The notes under the pieces were generated by a model. It ran no database searches. It was not told the DNA's origin and saw only the letters and a list, made by a program, of their open reading frames with translations. Position numbers and translations under genes: made by a program. Positions 15,881 to 24,098 of a stretch of 64,000 nucleotides of DNA are shown here, in pieces. Position 1 is the first letter of the stretch. Every line of letters starts with the position of its first letter. The DNA comes from Actinoplanes sp. TBRC 11911 (lineage in GTDB: Bacteria; Actinomycetota; Actinomycetes; Mycobacteriales; Micromonosporaceae): NCBI RefSeq assembly GCF_012933445.1, contig NZ_JABBNC010000012.1, positions 163,658-227,657 of the forward strand, given 5' to 3'.

Positions 15881-18286
15881 TCAGAACTCGAAGGGGTCGA
15901 GGTGCAGCTGGCTGTCCGGAACGTCCAGCTCGCGCAGGGTGGTCACGGCCGCCTCGACGAGGCCGGGGGGCCCGCAGAGGTAGACGTCGCGCCGGCTCAC
16001 GTCCGGCACCAGGCTGAGCAGGCCGTTCTGGGTGAACAGCCGGCGCGGGCCGGGGTCGTTGCGGGAACCGACGATGTAGCGGACCCAGGCGTCGCGGCTC
16101 TCCGCCAGGTCCTCCAGCTCGCCGCGGAAGACGAGTTCGTCCGGGCGGCTGGCGCGGTAGATGACGATCGTGTCCGGTGGCATGTCCTCGAGCAGGGCAC
16201 GGATCGGCGCGATACCGCTGCCGCCGGCGATCAGCAGGGCCCGCCGGCGGGTCCGCCGCTGCGCGGTGAAGACGCCGAACGGGCCCTCGGCCCAGACCGG
16301 CGTGCCCGGCTTCATCTTCGCCAGGCGCGCGGTGTGGCCGCCGACCGCGGTGACGGTGAGGCGCAGCCACTGCGAGTTCGGGGCGGCGGAGAGCGAGAAC
16401 GGGTGCGACTGCCACCAGCCGTTGCGGGTGAGGAAGCGCCAGCGCATGAACTGGCCGGCCTGCGCGGGCAGCTTCTCCAGCTTCTTGCCGTCGATGTAGA
16501 CGGAGAAGGTGTTGGTGCCCTCGGAGACGACCTCGGCGACCTCGAAACGGTGCCGCACGTTCAGCCAGACCGGCTCGATCAGGCGGCCCCAGACCAGGGC
16601 CGAGATCACCAGCGCGCTCAGCCCCGGCCAGAAGACGGAGGCGAATTTGCCGCTCAGGTCGGCGCCGCTGGCGACCTGGTGGCCGTATCCGAGCAGCAGC
16701 ACCACATAGCTGGTCAGATGGATCAGGTGCCACAGCTCGTACGGGAGTTTCGCGCGCGCGGCCCGGATCGAGATGAGCGCGATGACCACCAGGATCGTGG
16801 TGGCGGCGACGGCGCTGAGCATCTCCGGCAGCGTGGTGATGATCGTCCAGGTCTGCTCGACGACGCCGGTGTCCGCGGTCAGGGCGTAGCCGTAGACGAT
16901 GAAGACGATGTGCGCGATGACCGCGACGACCAGCGTGGTGCCCAGCCAGCGGTGCCAGCGCAGCAGGTCGCGGGCGCCGACCCATTCCTCCAGCCAGGAC
17001 ACCCGGCTCATCATCAGCAACTGGATGAAGAGGAGGTATCCGCCGACCAGCCCGGTGATCCGGCCGGCCGCCAGCATGAAGGTGGCGGTGTCGTTGACCG
17101 CGCCGGCCTGCGTGTCGAACAGCCAGAGCGCGACGCTGGTGGCCAGCCCGGAGAAGAACAGCAGCACGGTGAGGAGCCGGTTGCCGGAGGTCGCCTCGGC
17201 CGGCGGGCGGTCGTCGGGGATCGGGGGTTGGGCGGGGCCGGTGGCTTTCCACCCACTCGGGTCCGTCTGCGACTCGAAGAGGATGTCGCTGCGGCGATAG
17301 GGATCCTCGCGGTACGGGTCGTTGGCGAGCCAGTTCTCCGGGTCGGCGTCGGCCGTGGGTGCGGTGGCGGGGGTCCAAGAGTCGGTCTCCGGGGCCGGGG
17401 GCCAAGGGTCCTTCTCCGGGGCCGGGCTCCACGGGTCGTCTGCGGGGGCGGGGGTCCAGCGGTCATCCGCGGGGGGCGTGGTCCAGGCCTCGTCCGTCGG
17501 GGTGGAGGTCCAGGCGTCGTCGGCCGGGGCCGGCTGGCGGTCGTCCGCCAGGTCCGAGGTCCACCGGCCTGATGACGGCGCGTTCCAGCGGTCGTCGGAG
17601 GCCGGGGTGTCCCAGCGATCATCGGAGGCCGCGGCGTCCCGGCGATCATCGGAGGCGGGTGCATCCCAGCGGTTGGTGGACGCGGGGGTGTCCCAGCGGT
17701 CGCCTCGGCGCCGCGCGGGGGTCCTGGCGTCGCCGTCCTCGTCGGGCGCTGGATGCCTGGGGGCGTGGCGGGCGGCCGGGCGATCGTCATACGGGTCGTC
17801 GTCGTAGCGGGTGTCGCCTAAGCGGGTCGCGCCGTGCTCGGTGTCGTCGAAGCCAGCGGTTTCGCGGCGGCGGTCGTCGAAGCGGGTCGCGTCGTGACCA
17901 GCGTCGTCGCGGCGGCGGTCGTCGAAGCGGGTGTCGTCGTGACCAGCGTCGTCGGGGCGGCGCTCGCTGCCGGCGCTGTCGTAACCAACGTGGTAGCGCT
18001 CGTCGAAAGGGGTGTCGTAACCAGCCTCGTCGCGGCGGCGCTCGTCGAAGCGGGTGTCGTCGTAGCGGCGGCTGGGCTCTGACTCGTCGGCGTACTCGTC
18101 GTCGTAGGTGCTGGTGGCGGGGCGCAGGTCGGCGAAGCGCGGGTCGGCCGGGCGGCGCTCGGTGCGGCGGTCGGACCACGGGTCGTCTTCCGGGTCGGCT
18201 CGCAGGTCGGCGAAGTACTGCTCGTCGTCGTCCGGCATGGAGCGCTGGTCTTGGGAGCTCTGGAACACCGGCGGTCCCTGCGCCAT
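15881..18286 (-). CDS. Ferric-reductase-like transmembrane flavoprotein with long disordered repetitive N-terminus
   Basis: 801 residues from the ATG at 18286, which has a GGTGAG ribosome-binding site. Residues 1 to about 365 are low-complexity: first Asp/Arg repeats (TRFDDRRRDDAGHD), then Trp/Pro units (DDRWDTPASDDRW, ADDPWSPAPEKDPW). Then come six or so helices of a ferric-reductase/NOX-type haem domain with paired His (DLLRWHRWLG, ELWHLIHLTSYVVLLLGYGHQ), an FAD-binding barrel (WWQSHPFSLSAAP) and an NAD domain (LIAGGSGIAPIRALLED, VYLCGPPGLV). It would move electrons from cytoplasmic NAD(P)H to the exported FMN protein. A tail of this size is far beyond the normal family length. Confidence 0.85.
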   Translation of the reverse strand: MAQGPPVFQSSQDQRSMPDDDEQYFADLRADPEDDPWSDRRTERRPADPRFADLRPATSTYDDEYADESEPSRRYDDTRFDERRRDEAGYDTPFDERYHVGYDSAGSERRPDDAGHDDTRFDDRRRDDAGHDATRFDDRRRETAGFDDTEHGATRLGDTRYDDDPYDDRPAARHAPRHPAPDEDGDARTPARRRGDRWDTPASTNRWDAPASDDRRDAAASDDRWDTPASDDRWNAPSSGRWTSDLADDRQPAPADDAWTSTPTDEAWTTPPADDRWTPAPADDPWSPAPEKDPWPPAPETDSWTPATAPTADADPENWLANDPYREDPYRRSDILFESQTDPSGWKATGPAQPPIPDDRPPAEATSGNRLLTVLLFFSGLATSVALWLFDTQAGAVNDTATFMLAAGRITGLVGGYLLFIQLLMMSRVSWLEEWVGARDLLRWHRWLGTTLVVAVIAHIVFIVYGYALTADTGVVEQTWTIITTLPEMLSAVAATTILVVIALISIRAARAKLPYELWHLIHLTSYVVLLLGYGHQVASGADLSGKFASVFWPGLSALVISALVWGRLIEPVWLNVRHRFEVAEVVSEGTNTFSVYIDGKKLEKLPAQAGQFMRWRFLTRNGWWQSHPFSLSAAPNSQWLRLTVTAVGGHTARLAKMKPGTPVWAEGPFGVFTAQRRTRRRALLIAGGSGIAPIRALLEDMPPDTIVIYRASRPDELVFRGELEDLAESRDAWVRYIVGSRNDPGPRRLFTQNGLLSLVPDVSRRDVYLCGPPGLVEAAVTTLRELDVPDSQLHLDPFEF

Positions 18287-18448
18287 CGTTCTCACCGTCC
18301 CGGTTGTGTCGTGGCACCGGCCACCCCCTGCGGCCGGCGTGACGACCCGGTCTCCGGGAGCCGTCTCGCTGTTGTACGCATGTGACATCGGCATCGCTCA
18401 ACCAGATGCGGAAAATTCACGGCCGGGACCACGCGCTACGGTCTGAGC

Positions 18449-19711
18449 GTGCAAGCCGACAACTCCGACCTGGTCACGGTGGTCGGCATCGGCGCCGGCG
18501 GATGGGCCGATCTTGCCGACGCGCCGCGCGAGGCGCTACGGAACGCCGGAGTGATCTTCGGAAGCGAGCGCCAGCTCGAGCTGCTCCCGGCCGAGGTGGA
18601 GGGCGAGCGGGTGCCGTGGCCGTCTCCGCTGCTGCCGGCGCTGCCGGGGCTGCTCCAGCGCCCCGGGCCACTCCAACAGCCAGGGCCAGTCCAACAGCCA
18701 GGGCCAGTGCCGGAGAAGGCTGGCGGGCGATGTGTGCTGGCCAGCGGTGACCCGATGTTCCACGGGATCGGGGCGACGCTGGTGCGGTTGCTCGGGGCCG
18801 AGAACGTGCGTGTGCTGCCGCATCCGTCGTCGGCCTCGCTGGCTGCGGCGCGGCTTGGGTGGTCGCTTGCTGCGGTCGACGTGTTCAGCCTGGTTACCGG
18901 GGAGGTCGCGGGGCTGCGGCGGCTGCTCAACCCGGGACGGCGGATCCTCGTGCTGTCGCGCGGCGCGGACACCCCGGCCGCGGTGGCCACCGAACTCACG
19001 GCGGCCGGCTACGGCGCGGCCCGGATGACCGTGCTTTCCCAGCTCGGCGGGCCGGGCGAGCTGGTCACGAGCGGTATCGCCGGAGACTGGGCGGAGCCGG
19101 CCGGTGATCCGCTCAACGTGATCGGGGTCGACTGCGGGGACGGGCCGGCCACGTCGGTCGTGCCGGGGCTGCCCGACGAGGCGTACGGGACGGATGGGCA
19201 GCTCACCAAGCGTGAGGTTCGGGCGGTGACGCTGGCCGCCCTGGGGCCGGTGCCGGGGGCGCTGCTGTGGGACGTCGGCGGCGGGTCGGGCAGCATCGGG
19301 ATCGAGTGGATGCGGGCCCATCCGGCGTGCCGGGCGATCGCGATCGAACCGAACGAAGGCCGGGCCGCCACGATCCGGGCCAATGCCGACAAGCTGGGCG
19401 TTCCGGGGCTGCGGGTGGTTGAGGGGCGGGCCCCGGAGGCGCTGGCGGGGCTGCCTACGCCGGACACCATCTTCATCGGTGGCGGGGTGACTCGCGACGG
19501 TGTGCTGGAAACCTGCCTGGCCGCGCTGCGGGACGGCGGGCGCCTGGTGGCCAACGCCGTCACGGTGGAGTCCGAGGCGGTGCTCGCGGAGGCTTACCGG
19601 AAATTCGGCGGCGAGCTGACCCGGCTCACGGTCAGCCGCGGCTCGCCGGTGGGCGGCTTCACTGGTTGGCGAACGATGATGCCGGTAACCATCTGGTCGG
19701 TGACCCGGTGA
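18449..19711 (+). CDS. cobL: Precorrin-6Y C5,15-methyltransferase (decarboxylating), CbiE-CbiT fusion
   Basis: 420 residues. The N-terminal CbiE half (VTVVGIGAGGWADL, VLASGDPMFHGIGATLVRLL) methylates C5; the C-terminal CbiT half (LTKREVRAVTLAAL, LLWDVGGGSGSIGIEWMR) methylates C15 and removes the C12 acetate carboxyl in adenosylcobalamin synthesis. Between them and near residue 70 lies an extra Pro/Gln repeat (LQQPGPVQQPGPV) encoded by 18-bp repeats. TACGGT six bases before the GTG indicates a leaderless start. cobM and cobK follow after a 448-bp gap. Confidence 0.92.
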   Translation: MQADNSDLVTVVGIGAGGWADLADAPREALRNAGVIFGSERQLELLPAEVEGERVPWPSPLLPALPGLLQRPGPLQQPGPVQQPGPVPEKAGGRCVLASGDPMFHGIGATLVRLLGAENVRVLPHPSSASLAAARLGWSLAAVDVFSLVTGEVAGLRRLLNPGRRILVLSRGADTPAAVATELTAAGYGAARMTVLSQLGGPGELVTSGIAGDWAEPAGDPLNVIGVDCGDGPATSVVPGLPDEAYGTDGQLTKREVRAVTLAALGPVPGALLWDVGGGSGSIGIEWMRAHPACRAIAIEPNEGRAATIRANADKLGVPGLRVVEGRAPEALAGLPTPDTIFIGGGVTRDGVLETCLAALRDGGRLVANAVTVESEAVLAEAYRKFGGELTRLTVSRGSPVGGFTGWRTMMPVTIWSVTR

Positions 19712-19780
19712 CCGCGACGCTATCTGGGCACGCCCACTCTCGTGGCGCGGATGGCATCTTGAAATCTGGGACGAATCGAT

Positions 19781-19953
19781 CGCATCGTGGGATCGTTCCC
19801 AACCTTGGAGAGTTGCGCCCACATATGGACCCTAAGTCTCCAAGGTCTCGTTCGGGGCGGCGAAGCTCGACGGACGAAAGCCGCATGCCGGGAGGAATTT
19901 CCGTCCATAGTGGAGATCGATCTCACATCGCGGACTCGGATTCACGATGTGGA
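19781..19953. repeat. Dispersed intergenic hairpin repeat, copy 2
   Basis: Lies in the 448-bp gap between cobL and cobM, where no gene is supportable. ACCTTGGAGA (19802-19811) pairs with TCTCCAAGGT (19837-19846). Block order and spacing match copy 1 at 12000-12172 in the same orientation, over the same length; a conserved CATCGTGG lies at the left end and TCTCACATCGCGGAC at the right. Confidence 0.7.
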
Positions 19954-20159
19954 CGCCGGTCCCAGCCAGTGGGCAGCCGTCCCAGCTTGTGGATGCGCCG
20001 ATGGAGCCGCGAAGGGGGACGGGCGCGAAACAGCGCACACACGCGGGGAGCGGCGGACGCACGCGAGCGGAGCGCAGACAGAACCCGCCAACACGCCCGC
20101 AACGCGGCCACGAGCGGGCGCGGCGGGCGGCGCCCTGGGATCGGACGGAGATACACGGC

Positions 20160-20939
20160 GTGACTGTCTACTTTATCGGGGCCGGGCCGGGGGCCGCTGA
20201 CCTGATCACCGTGCGCGGGCAGCGGTTGCTCTCGGAGGCGCGCGTCTGCCTCTACGCCGGCAGCCTGGTGCCCGCCGAGATGCTCGCGGTCTGCCCGCCC
20301 GGCTGCCGGCTTGTCGACACCGCGAACATGGACCTCGACGCGATCATCGGCGAGATGGTCGCTGCCCACGCGAACGGCCACGATGTCGCCCGGCTGCACT
20401 CGGGTGACCCCTCCGTGTTCAGCGCGGTCGCCGAGCAGATCCGCCGGCTCGACGCCGCGGAAATCCCGTACGCGATCGTGCCCGGCGTGCCGGCGTTCGC
20501 CGCCGCGGCCGCCTCGCTCGGGCGGGAATTCACCGTGCCCGAGGTGGCGCAGACCGTGATCCTCACGCGTACCGCCGAGCGCGCGACGGCGATGCCCGCC
20601 GGTGAGGACCTCGCCACGCTCGGCGCCAGCCGGTCCACGATGGTGCTGCACCTGGCCGTGCAGCGGATCGACGCCGTGGTGGCGGAGCTGGTCGGGAACT
20701 ACGGCTCGGACTGCCCGGTCGCGGTGGTGGCGCGGGCGAGCCGCGCGGACGAGCTGATCGTGCGCGGCACGCTGGACGACATCGCGGGCAGGGTGCGCGC
20801 GGCGGGGATCAAGCGGACCGCGGTGATCGTGGTGGGTGCGGCGTTGACGGCGGCGCAGTTCCCGGACAGCCATCTCTACTCGGTGAGCCGATCCCGAGAA
20901 ACTCCTCCTCCCGGTCGGCGGCCATGGCGACCGTCCTGA
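20160..20939 (+). CDS. cobM: Precorrin-4 C11-methyltransferase
   Basis: 259 residues from a GTG with GGAG nine bases upstream. The SAM-dependent tetrapyrrole methylase signature is clear: VYFIGAGPGAADLITVRGQR at the start, ARLHSGDPSVFSAVAEQI, and AIVPGVPAFAAAAASLGREF. It methylates C11 of precorrin-4 in the aerobic B12 pathway. The last 16 bp overlap the start of cobK, so translation is coupled. Confidence 0.92.
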   Translation: MTVYFIGAGPGAADLITVRGQRLLSEARVCLYAGSLVPAEMLAVCPPGCRLVDTANMDLDAIIGEMVAAHANGHDVARLHSGDPSVFSAVAEQIRRLDAAEIPYAIVPGVPAFAAAAASLGREFTVPEVAQTVILTRTAERATAMPAGEDLATLGASRSTMVLHLAVQRIDAVVAELVGNYGSDCPVAVVARASRADELIVRGTLDDIAGRVRAAGIKRTAVIVVGAALTAAQFPDSHLYSVSRSRETPPPGRRPWRPS

Positions 20940-21664
20940 TCCTCGGCGGCACGCGGGACGCCCGCGAGCTTGCCGGATCGTTGCCGGGCCACACCGTGAT
21001 CAGCTCGCTGGCCGGCCGCACCACCTCGCCGCTGCTGCCGCCGGGTGAGGTGCGCGTCGGTGGTTTCGGTGGTGCCGAGGGTCTCGCTTCCTTCTTGCGT
21101 ACGCGACGGGTCGACGTCCTGGTCGACGCCACTCATCCGTTCGCGGCCCGGATCAGCGCCAACGCCGCCGTGGCAGCGCAGGTCACCGGGGTGCCGCTGC
21201 TCGTGCTGCAACGGCCCGGGTGGGTTCCGGGGCCGGGTGACGACTGGCGTCGCGTACGGGATCTGTCGCAAGCCGCCGCCGAACTGCCCGGGCTGGGCGA
21301 ACGGGTTTTCCTGACCACCGGGCGCCAGGAGATGGCGGCTTTCGCGGCGGTAAAAGAATGCTGGTTCCTGGCCCGCTCGATCGAGCCGCCGGAACCACCG
21401 ATGCCGCAACGACTGGCGGTCATCAGAGACCGCGGACCGTTTACTTTGGACGGTGAGCGAAACATCCTGAAAGACCACCGCATCGACGTGCTGGTGACCA
21501 AGGACAGCGGCGGGCCGGCGCCGAAGCTGTCGGCGGCCCGGGAGCGCGGCATCCCGGTCCTTGTGGTGGACCGTCCGAGCGCGCCCCCGGGGACCGAGAC
21601 GGCGGCCACCGTACCGGAGGCCGCCGCGACCATCGCTAGCTGGACTTCTTCACCAGGTCGATGA
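20924..21664 (+). CDS. cobK: Precorrin-6A reductase
   Basis: 246 residues. CobK reduces precorrin-6A with NADPH. Visible features: VLILGGTRDARELAGSL, VLVDATHPFAARISANAAVA, LTTGRQEMAAFA and VLVTKDSGGPAPKLSAARER, all typical of CbiJ/CobK. It starts inside the end of cobM and ends 29 bp inside the convergent isochorismatase-fold gene. With cobL and cobM it supplies part of corrin-ring assembly; the other cob genes must lie elsewhere. Confidence 0.92.
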   Translation: MATVLILGGTRDARELAGSLPGHTVISSLAGRTTSPLLPPGEVRVGGFGGAEGLASFLRTRRVDVLVDATHPFAARISANAAVAAQVTGVPLLVLQRPGWVPGPGDDWRRVRDLSQAAAELPGLGERVFLTTGRQEMAAFAAVKECWFLARSIEPPEPPMPQRLAVIRDRGPFTLDGERNILKDHRIDVLVTKDSGGPAPKLSAARERGIPVLVVDRPSAPPGTETAATVPEAAATIASWTSSPGR

Positions 21665-22214
21665 TGTCGGCGGTGGTGCCGACCTCGCCCAGCCGCGGGA
21701 AGATCTTCTCGATGCTGTTCTGGTGGGTCTCCTCGTTGAGGTCGCTCACCGCGTCGACCGCGACGGTGACGTTATAGCCGTGCTCGTGCGCCGAACGGGC
21801 CGTCGACTCGACGCCGATCGCGGTGGCGATGCCGGTCAGCACGATCTGGGTGACGCCGCGCCGACGCAGGTGCAGGTCGAGGTCGGTGCCGTAGAAGGCG
21901 CCCCAGTTCCGCTTGGTGACGATGATGTCGCCGGGGCCGCGGACCTCGTCGACGATCACGTCCCAGCCGTCCGGCCGGGTCATCCGCTGCGCGCCGCCCT
22001 CGATGCGGCCGGGCGCCCAGTCCGAGCCGTCCGGCGCCGTGGAGACGTGCACGAGGACGACCGGCAGGCCACGTTCGCGGAAGGCGGCGGCCAGCTCGGC
22101 GGTGCGGGCGACGACGTCGGCGGCGGGGTAGGGCACGGTGGGCGCGCCGACGATGCCGGCCTGGAGGTCGATGACGATCAGGGCGGTCTTGGGGTCGATC
22201 GTGGTGACGGTCAT
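21636..22214 (-). CDS. Isochorismatase-fold hydrolase with Gly in place of the catalytic Cys
   Basis: 192 residues. The fold is shown by ALIVIDLQAGIVG (catalytic Asp), DIIVTKRNWGAFYGTDL (catalytic Lys) and the loop LTGIATAIGVESTARSAHEH. In nicotinamidase-like members that loop carries the nucleophile as xxCVEST; here the position is Gly (IGVEST), as in true isochorismatases of the PhzD type, which use no Cys. An ether-cleaving or other non-thiol chemistry is therefore possible. The ATG overlaps the MFS gene's stop by four bases, placing it third in a marR-MFS operon. Confidence 0.8.
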   Translation of the reverse strand: MTVTTIDPKTALIVIDLQAGIVGAPTVPYPAADVVARTAELAAAFRERGLPVVLVHVSTAPDGSDWAPGRIEGGAQRMTRPDGWDVIVDEVRGPGDIIVTKRNWGAFYGTDLDLHLRRRGVTQIVLTGIATAIGVESTARSAHEHGYNVTVAVDAVSDLNEETHQNSIEKIFPRLGEVGTTADIIDLVKKSS

Positions 22215-23611
22215 GCGGTGGAACCTTCCGGGGTTGTTGTCTTCTTGCCGACCTTGCCGAGGGACCGGTCGGCCACGATCACCACGAGCGATATCGCGGC
22301 GACCACGATCAGGAAGTAGGCGAGGCTGTGCAGCCCGGCCGTGGTGGCACCATGCTTGAACGTGATGCCGGTGGCGGCGGACGAGACCATCGCGCCGAGG
22401 TAGACGAACGTGCGCAGCAGCCCGGCCGAGGCACCCATCCGGTCGGGGTGCGCCTGGTAGTACACGGCGTTCTGGTTGGCCAGGTTGTTCAGGCCCTGCG
22501 GCAGGCCCAGGATCAGCGCGACGCCGACCAGCAGCCAGATCCCGCTGCCGGCGTCGAGCACCAGCAGCAGACCGCAGACGACGATCTGGCTGATCGCGCC
22601 GACCATCAGCTTCGCCTTGAACTCCTTGCGCTTGCCGGTCAACGTGGACACGCCGATCGCGACCGCGGACATCGGCAGCTGCACCAGTCCCGCGTTGACC
22701 GCGGAGAAACCGTGCCCTTCCTCCAGCCACTGCGTGTAGCCGTAGAGGAAGGCGTACGCGATGGTCTGCGCCAGCAGCGTACGGACGTACGTGATGATCA
22801 GTGGCACGTTGCCGCCGAAGACGCGCAGGTCCAGGAACGGGTCCTCGGCTCGCCGCTCGCGCAGCACGAACCCGGCGCCGAGCAGGACCATCAGGGCGAG
22901 CAGCCACAGGTCGCGCAGCGTCGGGGTCATCAGGTAGAGCATCAGCGAGGTGAGCATGGCCGCGAACAGCCCGATGCCGAGAACGTCGATCGGCTTGCGC
23001 TCGCGAGACTCGGTGGCGATGCGCGGCAGCCGCCGGAAGGCCAGCCAGAGGCAGGCGATCGCGATCGGGATGTTCGCCGCGAAGATCGACCGCCAGCCGC
23101 CCAGCGCGATCAGCAGGCCGCCGATGGTGGGGCCGACGACGACCACGGTCTGCGCGGCGACGGCCAGGGCGGTGAGCACCCCTTGTGGGCTGTCCACGCC
23201 GGTGCGTTTGGCCTCGCTGCGGATCAGATACATGGCCGAGGGGTAGCCGGCGCAGGTGCCTAAGCCGAGCAGCACCCGGGAGGCGATCAGGACGCCCAGG
23301 TCGGGTGCCAGCCAGCCCATCACCCCGGCGACGCCGACCAGCACGCTGGCCACCAGGTACAGCGGTCGGGGGCCGTACCGGTCGACGAGCCGCCCGACGA
23401 CCGGCTGGCCGGTCGCGGTGGCCAGGTAGAGCGCGGAGACCAGCCAGGCGGTCTGGGCCGGTAACGCGTGGAAGGTGACGCCGATCGGGACCAGCGCCAC
23501 GGAGATCATCGACGAGTTGATCGGGTTCAGGATCGACCCGAGGATCATCGGCGATATCAGCTTGCGATTAAAATTCCCATTTTTTACGGATATGGGGGCG
23601 GTTTGTGTCAT
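22211..23611 (-). CDS. MFS transporter of the DHA2 (EmrB/QacA) type
   Basis: 466 residues with about 12-14 membrane helices. The MFS motif A is GRLVDRYGPRPLYLVAS after helix 2; motif C-like VVVGPTIGGLLIALGGWRSIF follows in helix 5. Probable drug or metabolite efflux pump. The chosen ATG overlaps the marR stop (ATGA), and its own stop overlaps the next ATG (ATGA), so marR, pump and hydrolase are one coupled operon. The substrate is not evident. Confidence 0.85.
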   Translation of the reverse strand: MTQTAPISVKNGNFNRKLISPMILGSILNPINSSMISVALVPIGVTFHALPAQTAWLVSALYLATATGQPVVGRLVDRYGPRPLYLVASVLVGVAGVMGWLAPDLGVLIASRVLLGLGTCAGYPSAMYLIRSEAKRTGVDSPQGVLTALAVAAQTVVVVGPTIGGLLIALGGWRSIFAANIPIAIACLWLAFRRLPRIATESRERKPIDVLGIGLFAAMLTSLMLYLMTPTLRDLWLLALMVLLGAGFVLRERRAEDPFLDLRVFGGNVPLIITYVRTLLAQTIAYAFLYGYTQWLEEGHGFSAVNAGLVQLPMSAVAIGVSTLTGKRKEFKAKLMVGAISQIVVCGLLLVLDAGSGIWLLVGVALILGLPQGLNNLANQNAVYYQAHPDRMGASAGLLRTFVYLGAMVSSAATGITFKHGATTAGLHSLAYFLIVVAAISLVVIVADRSLGKVGKKTTTPEGSTA

Positions 23612-24045
23612 TTCTCGACCAGTTTGTCGAGCAGCAGCAACGCCTCCAGGACGGTCTGCCGCTGCTCTTCGGTGAAATCGTCGGCGAACGCGCGCGAAAG
23701 CCACTCCTCCCGGGCTCGACGCGAGCCGGCGATGGCTTCGCGGCCGGCCTCGGTGAGCGAGATGACCTGGCGCCGGCCGTCCTCGGGGTCGGGGGCGCGC
23801 TCGATCAGCCCGTGCTCCTGGATCGCGGCGAGGGTCGCGGCCATCGACTGCGGCCGCATGCGCTCGGCGGCGGCCAGGTCACTCATCGAGGCCGGGCCGT
23901 TCTTCTCCAGGCGGCTGAGCACCGCGGTCTGGGTGGGGGTCAGATCACCGAAGCCGGCCACCTCGCGCAGCCGCCGGCGCAGGCGGCTGACCACCACCCG
24001 CACCTCGCGTGCCGCCTGAAGGGCCGACTCCGGAACGTCCGTCAC
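23608..24045 (-). CDS. MarR-family transcriptional regulator
   Basis: 145 residues from a GTG. The winged helix is visible as LTPTQTAVLSRLEKNGPASM, LAAAERMRPQSMAATLAAIQ and the wing ERAPDPEDGRRQVISLTEAG. It probably represses its own operon with the pump and hydrolase. A TACGCT -10 box six bases before the start and an inverted repeat just upstream indicate a leaderless, autoregulated promoter. Confidence 0.88.
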   Translation of the reverse strand: MTDVPESALQAAREVRVVVSRLRRRLREVAGFGDLTPTQTAVLSRLEKNGPASMSDLAAAERMRPQSMAATLAAIQEHGLIERAPDPEDGRRQVISLTEAGREAIAGSRRAREEWLSRAFADDFTEEQRQTVLEALLLLDKLVEK

Positions 24046-24051
24046 GGGTCA

Positions 24052-24077
24052 AGCGTAAACTCTTCAGTTAAAACTGA
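24052..24077 (-). promoter_or_regulatory. Promoter and inverted-repeat operator of the marR operon
   Basis: On the minus strand TACGCT (24057-24052) stands six bases before the GTG. Just upstream TCAGTT-AA-AACTGA (24064-24077) is a perfect inverted repeat positioned over the -35 to -10 spacer, as expected for MarR binding. Confidence 0.6.
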
Positions 24078-24098
24078 CCAGTCTTGCCTGAAGAACCG

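Noticed and set aside
14813..17572. 919-codon plus-strand frame opposite the flavin operon
   Set aside because: No domain is recognisable, residues are Arg/Gly/Ala-biased, and the minus strand carries clear ApbE, FMN-binding and ferric-reductase domains.
19712..20159. Cobalamin riboswitch before cobM
   Set aside because: I could not find a B12-box-like core; the gap is explained by the dispersed hairpin repeat.
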